Position numbers and translations under genes: made by a program. Source: Lutjanus erythropterus (lineage: Eukaryota > Chordata > Actinopteri > Lutjaniformes > Lutjanidae). Taken from it: a stretch of 64,000 nucleotides of DNA. Of this stretch, positions 12,595 to 24,167 are shown piece by piece. Position 1 is the first letter of the stretch; each line of letters begins with the position of its first letter. The DNA is taken from positions 7,761,683-7,825,682 of the forward strand of contig CM034603.1 in the NCBI GenBank assembly GCA_020091685.1, written 5' to 3'. Under the pieces are notes generated by a model, which worked only from the letters and a program-made list of their open reading frames with translations, was not told the origin of the DNA and made no database searches.

Positions 12595-13180
12595 GGAATA
12601 ATTTGGATTGCTTGAAGGGGATTGTATAGATAGTGTGTTACCTACAGTAGATGCTGGTGGACTCCCAGTTTGGAGAAGCAGAGGGGCACCAGAATGAAAG
12701 CCAAATCAGACAGCTTTTTCTGTCTAGAAACCGCTGTTATATAAGCCAACTATTGCTCTCTGCAAACCAATCAAACTCCATTAGCGAAATCAGTCATTTT
12801 TCCTTCAGGACACAGCAATGGTTGGTCTACCACTGCGATCTGTTAGTTTGTTTATTTTACTGTGTGACTAAACTGTCCTTTTTAAATGCCAAAAGTCACA
12901 GAATTACACAAACTAACGAACAGATTGAAACCAGGGTAGACCAGTGACTCCCATGTTCTGCGAGGTAGAATCACTAATTTTTCCAATGGAATTTGGTTGG
13001 TTCGGGGAGAGCGATGTTTAGTTCATATAACAGCAGTTTCCCATTGGAAAAGGCTGTTTGACTGCAAAGTAAAGTGGTGAAAATATTTTTAATATAGCGT
13101 ACACTTTAGGTGGACTTTTTTTAAGTGGCTAAAATACCTTTTGCTGCTGACCGTGACTACTGACAGATACCTCACACAGC
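12595..13180. repeat. long palindromic (foldback) element, copy B
   Basis: Same family as 7960-8665. The left end reads aataatttggattgcttgaa, then acctacagtagatgctggtgg and aaccaatcaaactccatta. The right half contains ggaatttggttggttcgg, aaagtggtgaaaatattttt and tgctgctgaccgtgactac. The halves are approximate reverse complements around about 12870. The open frame at 12651-12947 lies within it and is not coding. Confidence 0.55.
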
Positions 13181-13880
13181 CAGGAAACAGTCCAAACTAC
13201 CTTTTTAAAGGGACAGCCTCTGTCAATGGAGGAAAGCTCAACAACTCCTTTGAGAGTGCGAACACTGAGCACTAGGAATTTATAGGTCTGCTTACAGCTG
13301 ATATAATGCATTAAAGTTATTTTCCGGTGCAGTGACTTGTTTGCCAGAAAGGCAAACAGATGTAGCAGTTGTAAAAGTGGCTGGAGTACACATTATATAC
13401 ACTGCAGCAAAATGCTACAGGGGGACGTCATTTGTAAAGTAACATTTTGAGTAAAAAATGAGTTTTATTTCTGTGATTAAAGTCGTTGATGAGGCACATC
13501 ATCACTATCATCAACAAAAGTGAATTAATCCAGGCTGCATCTAACATTTTATAGGATCTTAATAAGAGGGATGGGAGAGTTTTGGCTCTCATCCCTGCCC
13601 CCCTGTCCTCCTCCTCGAATGATTCAATCAAGTTCACTGCAAACTTTATGACCATCCAGGCAAATCCACAGTTACAGTCTACAAAGTATTCTGTAAATGC
13701 TGCTGTCAGTATATTTCATGCATATATGTGGTCATTTACATATGGCCTGTCTGTGTCTGCACGCTTGTGCTACAAATGAAATGATCCATGTGCAAATCAC
13801 AAGACTGCAAATGCCCCAGAAACATGAATGAGGCTGCGTGTAAAATTAGCAATGAAGCATTTTATCACATTATGCTTTGG

Positions 13881-13883
<3 letters not shown>

Positions 13884-13921
<38 letters not shown>
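13884..13921. repeat. (GT)19 microsatellite
   Basis: A pure GT run of about 38 bp. Confidence 0.9.
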
Positions 13922-13923
<2 letters not shown>

Positions 13924-16239
13924 TCCCTGTGTCATCATAGCCAGACACTACTGTGATTCTACTGTTTTCGTAGTGTCATCCATGAATGATTATACACTTT
14001 TCTTAGCACAAAGCGAGACGTTAACATTTGCAGAGTTTCATGGCAGACTGACATCATGACATCACTCAGAGAAAATAAATTACATGCGCTTTCACAAGTT
14101 AACTCTGAGACATCCAAGACTTTTGAGTTCATTTGATGTAACCGATTCATAAACTGAAGACTGTTACCATTGACTAACTGACTGGTTTGATGGCTGACCA
14201 GCTGCTAGCTCAATGGCAGCTCACTGTCAGACCGGCCAGCTGGAGTCTGGCCGACTGATCTTTGGTGGATTTTGGATGAAAGCCTGATTGTGGAAGTGGA
14301 AGAGTAGCTCCACTGGAAGGTGTTACACAGAAATGTACGTGAGTGATTCTCACATTTTAATTTTTACAACAGTTGACAGATGACATTACAAAGTGTAGAG
14401 GCTGTGTAATGAGCCAAGGACTCAGCTCAGTCATTGGTAATGTCTTACAAAATGAGAAAAACATGATAAATGTGTCTATCTGCAAAGGAAAACTTTGGCT
14501 TTTGGAGGCTTTTTCTTTATTTCTCACTTACCCAAAGTAAGGTGAAAACATGCTTTATAGTAGTTCACTGTTTGTAACAGAATAACTTTGTTGAAATAAA
14601 TCCTATGTAACTATAGGACCCTGAGTTTTCCTAAATGTGTGTATATTTTGTTCTAAAATCGTTATATCATTAAAATTACAAAAGTCAGAAGAGTTCCTAC
14701 TTATATACGTGTATGTATACCTAGAAACATTTCATTCCTGCTGGTGAAGATGCATGTTCCCGTTGCCTAGCGCCTGTTTTCTAGTTGTTTTTTCTTGCAA
14801 AGCTAAAACCTAGCTTTAGCTTTGAGCTAAAACCAAGGAGAAAATATTTAATTTCAGTCACTCAACTTTCATTCACTTAACTTAATAATTTCTAAATGTA
14901 ACAACATGTTTTTTTTTTTTAATCTAATTAAACATTCTGCTTATAAAAGATATTACCTTTTGTCCAAAGAACTGACCCACAAATGACAATGCCTCCCCTT
15001 CCATCACCCTCCCTGCAGTGTCAGCTATAGAGGGTCAGATTTCACATCTGCCCAAAAAATTCTAAATACAAAAATCATGACAGTTTAACGGTCTCACTCC
15101 ACAGTTCAGTACGACATAGTTGTCTGTGTTTTAACATGTTTTCAGCAACTATTTTCTAACATGTATAATAGGTTTAAAAGAAAAACTCCCCTTTTCATTC
15201 ACAAGGACTTTAAACCTAACCACATAATTTGATTGCCCAATCCTACCCAAGTGGTTTTTGTACCTGTATTTTGAAAGTCTGCTCAGGTATTGCATTTTTT
15301 ACTGCCTTTAAATTGTGTTGTCTTTACCTTGTTCGTGAGAAGACTCCAGATTAACTTGGTAGTGTGATTCACAACTACCAAGACCAAGAGGGGTACTTTG
15401 CGCATCATAGTTCGAAGCAGGTTCGAGGCAGCTGTATTCAACGTGTTGGGAGTGAAACGTGTTGGATGTAGGTGTTTGACAAAGAGGCGTTAGGGCACCA
15501 TCTCCTTTGGCTCACCTGACAGTGCCAGCTACATCATAACTCTTTGAAATGCGCTCAGTGCTCCGACAGGTCAACGTGTCACAGAAGTTGTCAAACCAGA
15601 CGAGAAAAGACAAAAAACACTTGTCAAGATGTCATTAGATGTCCCAGACGTTGTGTTCTGTTGTCCCCGTCCTCCCCACATCTGTCAGTTTGAGTATTTG
15701 TCAGACTGCTATCTGGTGGCATTAGTATGTGGTAACACCAGAAAGTGGCACATCAAAATTCATTCACACATTCTTGTGAAAGAGGTGGAACTGGAAACTT
15801 AATAACTACTTGTGTTCTTGGTGTCTAACTAAACAATTAGCTATGAGAATTGCAGTGACATATAGTTTAAAATGCCAACCATGAACTGCAACAGTTTATT
15901 AAAGGGAACTGCTCTGTACCATCTGTTCCCGTCTTACAATTGACTGCAAACCACTACACCTTTCTTTTGTGGAGTAGGTTATGTTCTGTTAGAGCAGGGC
16001 TAATCGTATAAAATCTGAATTTTAGACACATTTTCTAATTTTGACCCTTCTGTTCTCTCAAAGGTGTGCAATGTCACAACAGTTTGCAAAAGATAGGAAT
16101 TTAGCAAAGATGAAGTTGTTGTCCTTGAAATATGAGTGCTTCTTGTAATTCATTTTGGTGTCCACAGTGAACACTAGCAGCTCTGCTCAAACAAAGAAAC
16201 AACTTGAGATTTTTCCAAAGATACATAAGTGGCTTAAAG

Positions 16240-16720
16240 GTGCAGTATCTAAGAATTATATAAAACATTCAAAAATTAACTAAAATTATCAACAGATTCT
16301 GAAGAAGTAACAGTTTTGAAGTTATGTCAAAGACGTGTATGTATTATGTTGCAGAGATATCTAGTTAAGTTAGCATGCTAACCAGCTAGCCCAGACCAGT
16401 CCTGTCTCATAATACCACTTAATGCCTCAAGAGACAATAGTGTGATAGTATAGCTGTACAGCTTCTGAAAAAGTGAGATGAGCTTATATTGCCTTAACTC
16501 ATCATAAAACTTTCAGACTCGACAGAAACAAAATAAAATGTGGGCCTGAAAACCTCCTCCTCTGCGGTCCAGAGCTCCTGTGGTAGAGGTATGAACAACT
16601 CTCCAAGCAGGGTCAGCTAACAGGACTGCTACTTGCTGCACAGCAAACAGAGCTAACTGGCTAATGGTGGCTACAGTTAGCAGAAGTTAGCAGTTACTCT
16701 GATGATATGCTGCCCCCTAT
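16240..16720. repeat. dispersed repeat related to 27180-27680
   Basis: Begins with ttaaaggtgcagtatctaag, a start common to many fish short interspersed elements. It shares with the later copy the words tacagcttctga and acagaaacaaaataaaa at similar spacing. No protein is encoded. Confidence 0.45.
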
Positions 16721-17689
16721 TTGTTTGGCGTATATATTCAACAGGTAGACAAAATCTAGCATATTTTTGAACTCAGGAAGGCATCAGGTTAGCTTTTTCT
16801 CAACTGATTCCAGTCTTTATGCTATGCTAAACTAAGCTTATCAACTCCTGGCTATAGCATCATTTGCCACACACAAACAGACACTTGGCCTCACGCAAGA
16901 ACATTTTCATATTCTTATCTTAAATTTCTCTTACTTTTCTTTGACAGATTCAACAAACACTTGTAACTTCAGATAACTATGTAAATGATCCACCAGTGCA
17001 CATGTGCACGAGATTTTTAAATTAGCATAATTAATGCCCCAATAATACGGTATATGGCTGCCCTTCCTGCTCCATATGTTATGAAAATAGCGTCAGAGAG
17101 AAAAAAGAAGAACTTAAGGAGTTTGGAGTTTGACGTTGTGCTTTCAGAGATCCATAAAGGGAAGTCTGTCATTTAACAGCATCAGCAGTGGAATTAAAAG
17201 ACCTGCTAAAGCAAAGAAACACAAAAGCCGAATGCTGTAATGCCATCTGACAGGGTCAGACTGTCAGTGAGGGGCGATCGATAACTGCAGCAGAAGGAAG
17301 GGGCAAGACAGAATAGGAAGAAGACAGAAAACAGAATAAGTGAGGATGTTCAGCTGAACAGAGACTTCATAAACCTGCACGTGCAGATATACAGCCAATA
17401 CACCTGACAGCAGGTAATAATAGATCGTTGAATGAATGATGAGAGGCTTTATATGTAAATTTACAATTATATTATAATATAGTCAAACAGGATAATTATG
17501 AAGTGTAATGTATTTTTCAAAGTCAAAATGTCTTCAAACTAATAAAATATTCAGTCATGAGTGAAAAACTTTGGTTTGTATACCAGCAGACTGACTGAAC
17601 ATGACTCTGCGACAGGTCTGGACCACTCATAAACTGTGTTCAAATCACAAATCAAAATACAAGAAAATTGATGAATGTGACACCAGTCT

Positions 17690-17830
17690 CGGTCATTTTT
17701 ATTTATATAGCCCAATATCACTAATCACAATTTGCCTCAGGGTGCTAAGGTTCTGGCTCACTGGAAAGGCTCTATTAGAAAGCAGCACACAGGTCAGAAA
17801 TCTTGGATGCTGACCTCAGTTTCCAGAGCC
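17690..17830. repeat. fragment of fish dispersed repeat (tttatttatatagcccaa type)
   Basis: The block tttttatttatatagcccaa, followed by 'tcactaatcacaatttgcctcagggtgct', is the start of a repeat type widely scattered in fish genomes. A related fragment (agcaccaaatcacaacaatt ... gaacagaaccaggctcag) is present at 21290-21480. Recognition is from memory of the motif and was not checked against a library. Confidence 0.45.
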
Positions 17831-17984
17831 ATATAAGCAGTATAGTTAATACCAGATTTTATCATTTAAGAAATATTTACAAAGTCAGGAGCTTTTTATG
17901 CCAGGACAACACAGCCTCACAAAAAACCAAAAACTAGTCCTTGCTTATATTTCCAGTCAGCTAGCCTAATGTAACTCACTGATC

Positions 17985-18535
17985 ACAGGAATATTCAAGA
18001 AGAACATCTATCGACTACAACTTCTCCACAAAACATTTCTAGTTTTAAAGGCCCTACATGGTCTGGCACCTCAGTATCTCTCAGTCAGGCTTGTGAGTCA
18101 GGTCATCTGGAACGGGCTCCCTGGTTTTTCCCAGAATTAGATTTTATGGTCCAAACCATTAAACGATCATGTTAGTTGTGCCACAACACCATCGTCTTTT
18201 AAAACTAAACTGAAAACATTCCTTTTTAGCAATGAGTCTCAGTAGTCTGGTCTTAATTTTTATTTTTATTTCTTTTACCTCCTGCACTGTTATATTTTTA
18301 TTGGTCAACTGTTGCTTTTAATATTTTATGTTATCTTATTATATGTTATTACAATGTTCTTACTATTTTACTCATGACCACTGGTCTTAATTTATTTTAT
18401 TTTATATCTCAAATGGTTTTAACGCCAGTATTTTTTTTTTTATCTATCTATTGTGGTGGCTGCAGTGTTTCTGTCTCACTGTCTGTGCATCCATCTAGAA
18501 TGAAATGTGCTACATAAATCAAGTTTTGCTTGCTT
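17985..18535 (+). mobile_element. LINE 3'-end remnant
   Basis: The + strand reads a degraded form of the C-terminal tail of a fish LINE reverse transcriptase, with words such as LLHKTFLVLKALHGLAPQYLS near 18020-18080 and FKTKLKTFLFSNES near 18199-18240 (frame changes and stops in between). A T-rich 3' untranslated part follows, ending near acataaatcaagttttgctt. The KALHGLAP...YLS and FK..LKT.LF signatures are the evidence. The reverse transcriptase domain is missing, so this is a 5'-truncated dead copy. Confidence 0.6.
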
Positions 18536-19391
18536 GCTTTGCTGCTGCATTAAATGGAAAAGGAACTTAACTAGTTTCATTGCCAAAACCTGTGTTTACC
18601 CTAATATTTCCTAGCAATATGCTCATGAAATAGGACTATACCTCCAGTGAGTGAGACCGTACTGCTGAATTATAAAGAGAAATATGGAGAGGAGACAGAG
18701 AAAGACAGGTAGGAGAGAGAGAGACAAAGGTAGTGATAGAGGCAGAGTGAGAGAAGAAGACAGAAAGTGTGTTTTAAATGGAGGTCAGGAACAGAGTGAG
18801 ATTTAAGGGTCACAGAGCATGAGAAGAAAAGAGTGGCGAGAGGCTGGAATAACATAGTGGGTAAAAAGCAAATGGGTGTCTCAAAAAAAGAGGACAAGGA
18901 TTTGTATTTTATTCTATTTCAACTCCTCTCCCCTTTTTCTTCCATCTTCTTCTCTTCATTTCAAGGTCTGTTACAAACGCAGACAGTCGTATTTGTTGTG
19001 TCCACGTTCATTCTTTTCCCATAAAAAAGAAATACATTGTATAACATGTGGGACGTAAACTGGGTTACAAAACACCTTCAAGGCCACGAACAGAATAAAT
19101 CTTTACACAAAGATGGACTGTTACAGAAGGAAAAGTCATCTGAAAACGGTTACATAAAAGCAGCGTGACAAAAGTGAAACCAAGTCTTCAGGTGGCTTTT
19201 GACAGGGATCCAAAAGTTTGTTTCAAACCATGACATAACATCTGTCCAAAACCAAATCTCTTGTCTTTTTTTCACAGAAGAGGCAGAATTGATTGAATTT
19301 ACATAAAAGAAACAAGTGTTTCTTTTGATGTCACTCGTCGCCCTTTAAAACTTGCCTAATTCTTCTCTTCTTTTTTCTCTTTCTCCATCAG

Positions 19392-19543
19392 AACAAGGAC
19401 TTCTGTCCCAAAGCGCTTTGCAGCTCAACAACCAGGATGCCTATGCAGCAGCTGGTTACCATAGTAACCAAGGGCTGGCGCTTGGTGAAACGGTCACAAG
19501 CCGCAGTGGGCAGGTTGGTGGGGCTGTTCACATCTACAATCAG
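19392..19543 (+). CDS. ctnnd2: ctnnd2 exon: LLSQSALQLN...YHSNQGLALGET segment
   Basis: The 152 nt start with two bases that complete the codon left open by the exon at 7225-7341. It then reads QGLLSQSALQLNNQDAYAAA, GYHSNQGLALGETVTSRSGQ, VGGAVHIYNQ. The LLSQSALQLN and YHSNQ.LALGET blocks are diagnostic for CTNND2; the segment between them is shorter than in mammals. The acceptor is ttctccatcag and the donor is AATCAG|gtacac. The downstream intron is phase 0. An internal donor-like GGGCAG|gttggt at 19514 would also leave the frame intact (exon 19392-19513, 10 residues shorter). Function: unstructured N-terminal region of the catenin. Confidence 0.93.
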
Positions 19544-20574
19544 GTACACACATCCACAATTTTCACAAATCTCATTCTTGACAATTGGGACACCGAACTC
19601 CGTCAGATTTTCCATCTGATGGAGTTGTGAGACGGGGGTCCTTAGGGTATAGCTAACCCTTTATATGCCTGATTAAATCATGTTTTTGTCATGTTAACAT
19701 GACATCATGTTAACAGTGTTACATGTTTTGTCATTTCACAGCGTAGTCGCAGTGAGCAGCCATTTTATTCTTGCTGCTAAGCGTTCTCTTAACGCTAATC
19801 AAAATGCACATTTTTAACCCATGATTCTTGTTTAGCTTTGGTTTAGAATACAGAGTGCACATGTCATAGTTGAGATGCATCTTTTTGCAATATTATTTAT
19901 TTATTTTAACAGAAAGCTTACCAGTGTTTGAGCAGTTGTCCCACCTTAAGTGAGACAGGAGTCCCGAGGGTATAGATAAAACTTTTACTGCCTGATTATA
20001 TCATGTTTTTGTAAAAATTTGATGGAGTTGACGGAAATCTGGGACACAACTTTAAAAGAACCAATGTTTAAAAAAATGATTATAAATTAATAGCATATTT
20101 TTTATACCTGTGTTATCCGAAGGTATTGTTCATTTTAGATTTTGAAGACTTTTAACAGATTTTTAAATTGTTTGAAGTTGTGAATTCTTGTCAGGGATGA
20201 GGGTGTTTTCTGGCACAGAGCAGACTAAAACATTTCATAAATTACAATCATTTCATATATATAAGAATACTCAATGTATACGTTGTCACCAAAAAATGTA
20301 ATTAGAGTGTTTGTGTTAGCATCTTTTATTTTGGTAGGACATGATTTGTCCCAGTTCTCAAAAATAGGTGACTTAATCAGAGAGCTTCTTTTTCCATTGT
20401 TTTTGTTTTTTTCCATTTTATTTTCCCCACTTTCCCCTCCTTCATTTCCATCTTTCCCACTCTTCTTCTCCCCTCATATCCATATATCCTTGTCTTCCTC
20501 TTCCTCTCGCTTGCTCGCTGACCTCCTCTACTCCTCCCCCTCTCTCATCTCTCTCCACACTCTTCTCTCTCCAG
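19544..20574 (+). other. ctnnd2: ctnnd2 intron, 1.0 kb, phase 0
   Basis: Bounded by gtacac and ctctctccag with a long pyrimidine tract (20430-20570). It contains a probable dispersed element from about 19560 to 20360. The blocks 'gggtccttagggtatagctaa ... tgcctgattaaatcatgttttt' and 'gagtcccgagggtatagataa ... tgcctgattatatcatgttttt' are two diverged copies about 320 bp apart. An inverted relation links 19584-19612 to 20019-20050. Confidence 0.75.
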
Positions 20575-20748
20575 GTGACGTCCAGCCGTGCAGCTGCCCA
20601 GTTAGCAGGGACAGACTCTCCCTCCCAGTCCCAGAGAGACTCATTTGCCCAGCAGGCCCATGGCAGCGCCTTCCACATGCCCGCTGACGGCGGACCTGCA
20701 CCTGCCGGACCACCCATGTATTACTCCTGTGCCACTTTGCCTGCACAG
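20575..20748 (+). CDS. ctnnd2: ctnnd2 exon: Ser/Gln-rich, ...GSAFHMPADGG...MYYSCATLPAQ
   Basis: Exactly 58 codons, phase 0 on both sides, reading VTSSRAAAQLAGTDSPSQSQ ... GSAFHMPADGGPAPAGPPMY YSCATLPAQ. It aligns with the mammalian stretch containing GSAFHLP and LYYSSSTLPAP. The long proline run (seven prolines) and the alanine run of the mammalian protein are absent; only short GPAPAGPP remains. The acceptor is tctctccag|GTG and the donor is GCACAG|gtacaa. Because it is symmetric, skipping would keep the frame. It belongs to the disordered N-terminal half. Confidence 0.93.
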
Positions 20749-23700
20749 GTACAAATCCCTAAAGAGATTACTGCGATGCTTCACTTGTCGTCTGATGGAT
20801 GCTTTCTCTGCTGCTCTCAGTAGTGCACTGTTGGGGGAGTTTTACAGTTACTATGGGCCTGTTTTATTGATTGTATCATTCCTTATACATCAAGGGAACG
20901 CTTTGCTGGAAATCTATCTCCTGAGTATAAAATACTCACCCCTGTAGGCTCTGTAAAGGTTGCGCTCTGCTTCTTTGCAGAGGCTGGCAGCTTTAGTCGG
21001 TTTGGATTCACAACAGGTGAATGCAGTCCAACAGCGAGCCAGAGTCTTGGCGGAATAAGATCAAAAATGCCCATTGAAACTTCTCAAACATCTGCTGCAA
21101 AATAAACTACTTCTCTGCTGGTCATCTGTGAGCTCAGTATGCTGGTTTACCACTGAATGGCTAAAAACACAACTTCCAGCTGAGATTCAAAGCTGCATAA
21201 GTGTGGTGGAAGTAGTGTAATGTGACTGAAACATACTGTTGGTTAAAGCCAGACAAGTCAATAACGCTGCAGAAGTATTTTGATGCATTTTGACACATTT
21301 TTTGAAATCACTGTAAGGTCAAGTCTTATGTATGTAGCACCAAATCACAACAATTCCACGAGCAAGCACTCGGCTACAGTGGCAAGGAAAAACTTCCTTT
21401 TAACAGGCAGAAACATCGAACAGAACCAGGCTCAGGGTGGGCGGCCATCTGCCATGACTAGTAAAGGTTCAGTTACATCAGCATTTAAAACAGCCAGATT
21501 TTATAGCAGCAACAATCCAATTTACTTCAATGGAATCCTATCAATCAGTGGATTTGGTCTTGAAGATTAAGTAAATCCTTCATGTTGACTTTGATTTTGG
21601 TTGATGATGGGTTTTAGACAGGCGTTGTGCCCGGTTCGGGGGAAAACCTGAGCACAGCATAAATGATGACCAGTGCCACGGTAGATGCAGTCCAACATAG
21701 AATGATTTATTCGTCATTCATATAGACAGATAGACGTCAGGGTGAGCCTGGCCCGAAATAAGAAACAAAACAATCTCTAGATTATTAACTAAATTACCTC
21801 CCTGCAAAAACAAAACAAAAGAAAGACATGTATCTTACCTGAAGACAATGACTACAGTTATTTACATTTTGAGAAGAGTTCAAGTTAATCTCAACACCAG
21901 CTTTCACAAAACAGCACAACGGCGTGGCACAGTGTGATTGAAAGTCAGGAAACAGAGGAGTGACACTGATACCAGCAGGTGCCATTTTAAAGTAGGCAGC
22001 CTCAGTCCCCGAGCCAATCATCAGCCAACGTCAGCATGCTGGGGAAAAAACACAAACAAGAGAACAACACCACCCTCCGGCAAGGAGGGGGAAACCAAGA
22101 ACGAACCATACTGCCATACAATACAAAATCCCTCATGACCTGGGTCATAACACGGGTATTAGACAGACATCTATGATACAAGTACATCTCTTGAATACAC
22201 CGTGTGAATAGTTTTTTCCCCCAGGAAGATGAAGTCATGACCCAAACTACTCTGATTCTGACTATCTGATACTTGTTGCCTTCATTGGTTTTGGTCTTTT
22301 CGGTAGGGTAGATTATGGGTAGGTTTTGGCATGAGGAGTGTGACTGGGTAGAGTTAGGCCAAAAATATCAGCATGAGCCAATCAGAGGCAGAGGCAGAGA
22401 GAGAGACTAGCTTGGATAGCTTGCGTTGGTCCTCATCAGTAACTCTTTATGAATGAATGTGTGTCCAATCCTGAAAGTAAAACGACAGGTGGGAGAAAAA
22501 ATTTGGTGGGAGTGTTTTGACTGACTAGCGTTGCCATGGGCTTCGTTTGCTAGCATGTTTGTTATTAGTTAGATTTCTTGTTACATAAATTATGTGACAT
22601 AAGTAAATTGAAACTTGTATTTACACTGGAGGAGGTCCCATGTATTTTTGGCCAATCCACATGTGTTGTGCTGTGTTGTGTTGCGGAAATAGAAGCCAGC
22701 GAGCTAGCTCCCACTCAGAAAGTGGAAGCTAATTAGCCTATCTTGCAAAAATTAGCATTATCTCCCACTCCATGTTATTTTAAATAAGTGACATAAGTAA
22801 CTTGAAACTTTAACTTTTGGGTTTACACTGAAAAAAGTCCAGTGTATGTTTGGCCGATCCATTCATCAGACCTCTTCCACAAGCAGCATGTCTCATTCTT
22901 AATACTGTTCAGTCATTATTACTACAGCCACTTAAAGGGTCACCTAAAAATTAAAGTAAATATGAGTTATAATAAGATGCTTACACGCACGACCTATGCA
23001 GCCAGATCATGGGCTGGACAGAGATATAAATGACAAACCTTTTGCACTTTTTAGTGACAAATATAAAAATCTGTGAACCTCCAAACAAATCCTGTGAAAT
23101 CATTTAACACTGACTAACAGAGTGAAGTCACCCTCACACATATTAGTCTTGTCTCGCAGAAGATTACACCACTCTGCTCTTTTGAGTGAACTACTTCACC
23201 ACCAGAGTATTTAGTCAGATTTGTGGCAGATGGTGAGTCCTTTATTCACATGGTACCTCAGTGTGCACTCCTGTGGTAGCCACTCATCTAACCTAATTTA
23301 CTGCTGTCGAGGTTGCAATTGAAGAAATAGCTTATCCAGCATCTTTTTTGCAATTAGTACAATGGGTTTATTAGATCTGCAAGCACTTTCTCATGTAGGG
23401 TCAGTCAGCAGTGCAGCCAGCTGCAGCAAACATGAATTAAATTCTGGCCTCGTAGGTGTCGATTTACTCTTTTAGTCCTTCGTTTGCTGCACTGCGATGA
23501 ATTCTGAGTTTAAGATTTTAAGAACAGCGTGTTAATCACGTCTTTGAGTTCACTTAAACAGATTTACCGGCACTGTTCCACCGTAACAGAAATTGGCAGC
23601 ACCCTCACTTCAGCACATCTTGACCACGCTCGTCCAAATTAATGGAGCATTGAAAATTGTACCTTTAGCTCTGTAACTGCAAGACCTTGCAAATATTTCT

Positions 23701-24021
23701 TCAACTTATTTCTCCAGCTGGAACAAAATGAAAATGCGTGTTTAGGATTCTGAGGGAACTTCATTTGGCGGGCCATTGCTCGCAGCCGTATTTCAAGTTC
23801 ATTTGGTTCTAAAAGTTCAGAGTCATCCCTTCATGTTTGGTCTGATAACTCCAAGCTCTTCATCAGGATGTTATCACAGATTAGAGTCTCCGCTCTCTGG
23901 TTTTCCAGCCCCGGGGGGAGTTGTTAATCTCTCTGAAAATAATGATATGAATAAGAAGAGAAGATGAATATTTAAAGTGAGTGACATTCGCCTTTAATGA
24001 AGTACAACTCCTCTATTACAG
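20749..24021 (+). other. ctnnd2: ctnnd2 intron, 3.3 kb, phase 0
   Basis: Bounded by gtacaa and ctctattacag. It holds a dispersed repeat fragment at 21290-21480 and a possible non-autonomous element at 21590-22170. From 22250 to 23970 there is AT-rich sequence with two diverged copies of a 'gtgacataagtaa(c/a)ttgaaactt' block (22598 and 22790). No coding segment was found. Confidence 0.8.
21290..21480. repeat. fragment of fish dispersed repeat (…gaaccaggctcagggtgggcggcc…)
   Basis: The blocks gtagcaccaaatcacaacaa, ggcaaggaaaaacttccttt, taacaggcagaaacatcgaa and cagaaccaggctcagggtgg are a recognisable scattered fish repeat and likely relate to the fragment at 17690. It is non-coding. Confidence 0.5.
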
Positions 24022-24167
24022 CGTGTGAGCTCCCCTCTGCAGGCGGTGGGATCCCCTACCAAGCTGCAGCGCCTGGGATCAGCCTCCTCTGACATGCCCA
24101 GCTACGCCACCCTACAGAGGGTGTCCTCGCCCAAACAGTCACCCAGCCGACTCGCCAAGTCCTACAG
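24022..24167 (+). CDS. ctnnd2: ctnnd2 exon: SPTKLQRLGSASSD...SPKQSPSRLAKSY segment
   Basis: The 146 nt, phase 0 in and phase 2 out, read RVSSPLQAVGSPTKLQRLGS, ASSDMPSYATLQRVSSPKQS, PSRLAKSY. The SPTKLQR and SPKQSPSRLAKSY blocks match vertebrate CTNND2 almost exactly. The acceptor is ctctattacag|CGT and the donor is TACAG|gttggt. The last two bases (AG) join C of the next exon to give the Ser of SYSTSSPIN. Multiple Ser-Pro sites make this stretch a plausible target of proline-directed kinases (inference). Confidence 0.96.

Larger units (their letters stand above)
7342..19391 (+). other. ctnnd2: ctnnd2 intron, 12 kb, phase 1
   Basis: Bounded by gtaagc and ttctccatcag. It contains two long palindromic elements (7960-8665 and 12595-13180), CA/GT arrays (9199-9227, 11281-11299, 11466-11492, 11600-11673, 12086-12112, 13884-13921), a possible non-autonomous element at 10024-10390, a gene-poor stretch from 14000 to 16200 with nothing recognisable, an interspersed repeat at 16240-16720 and a LINE 3' remnant at 17985-18535. 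No additional exon is supported. Confidence 0.85.
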
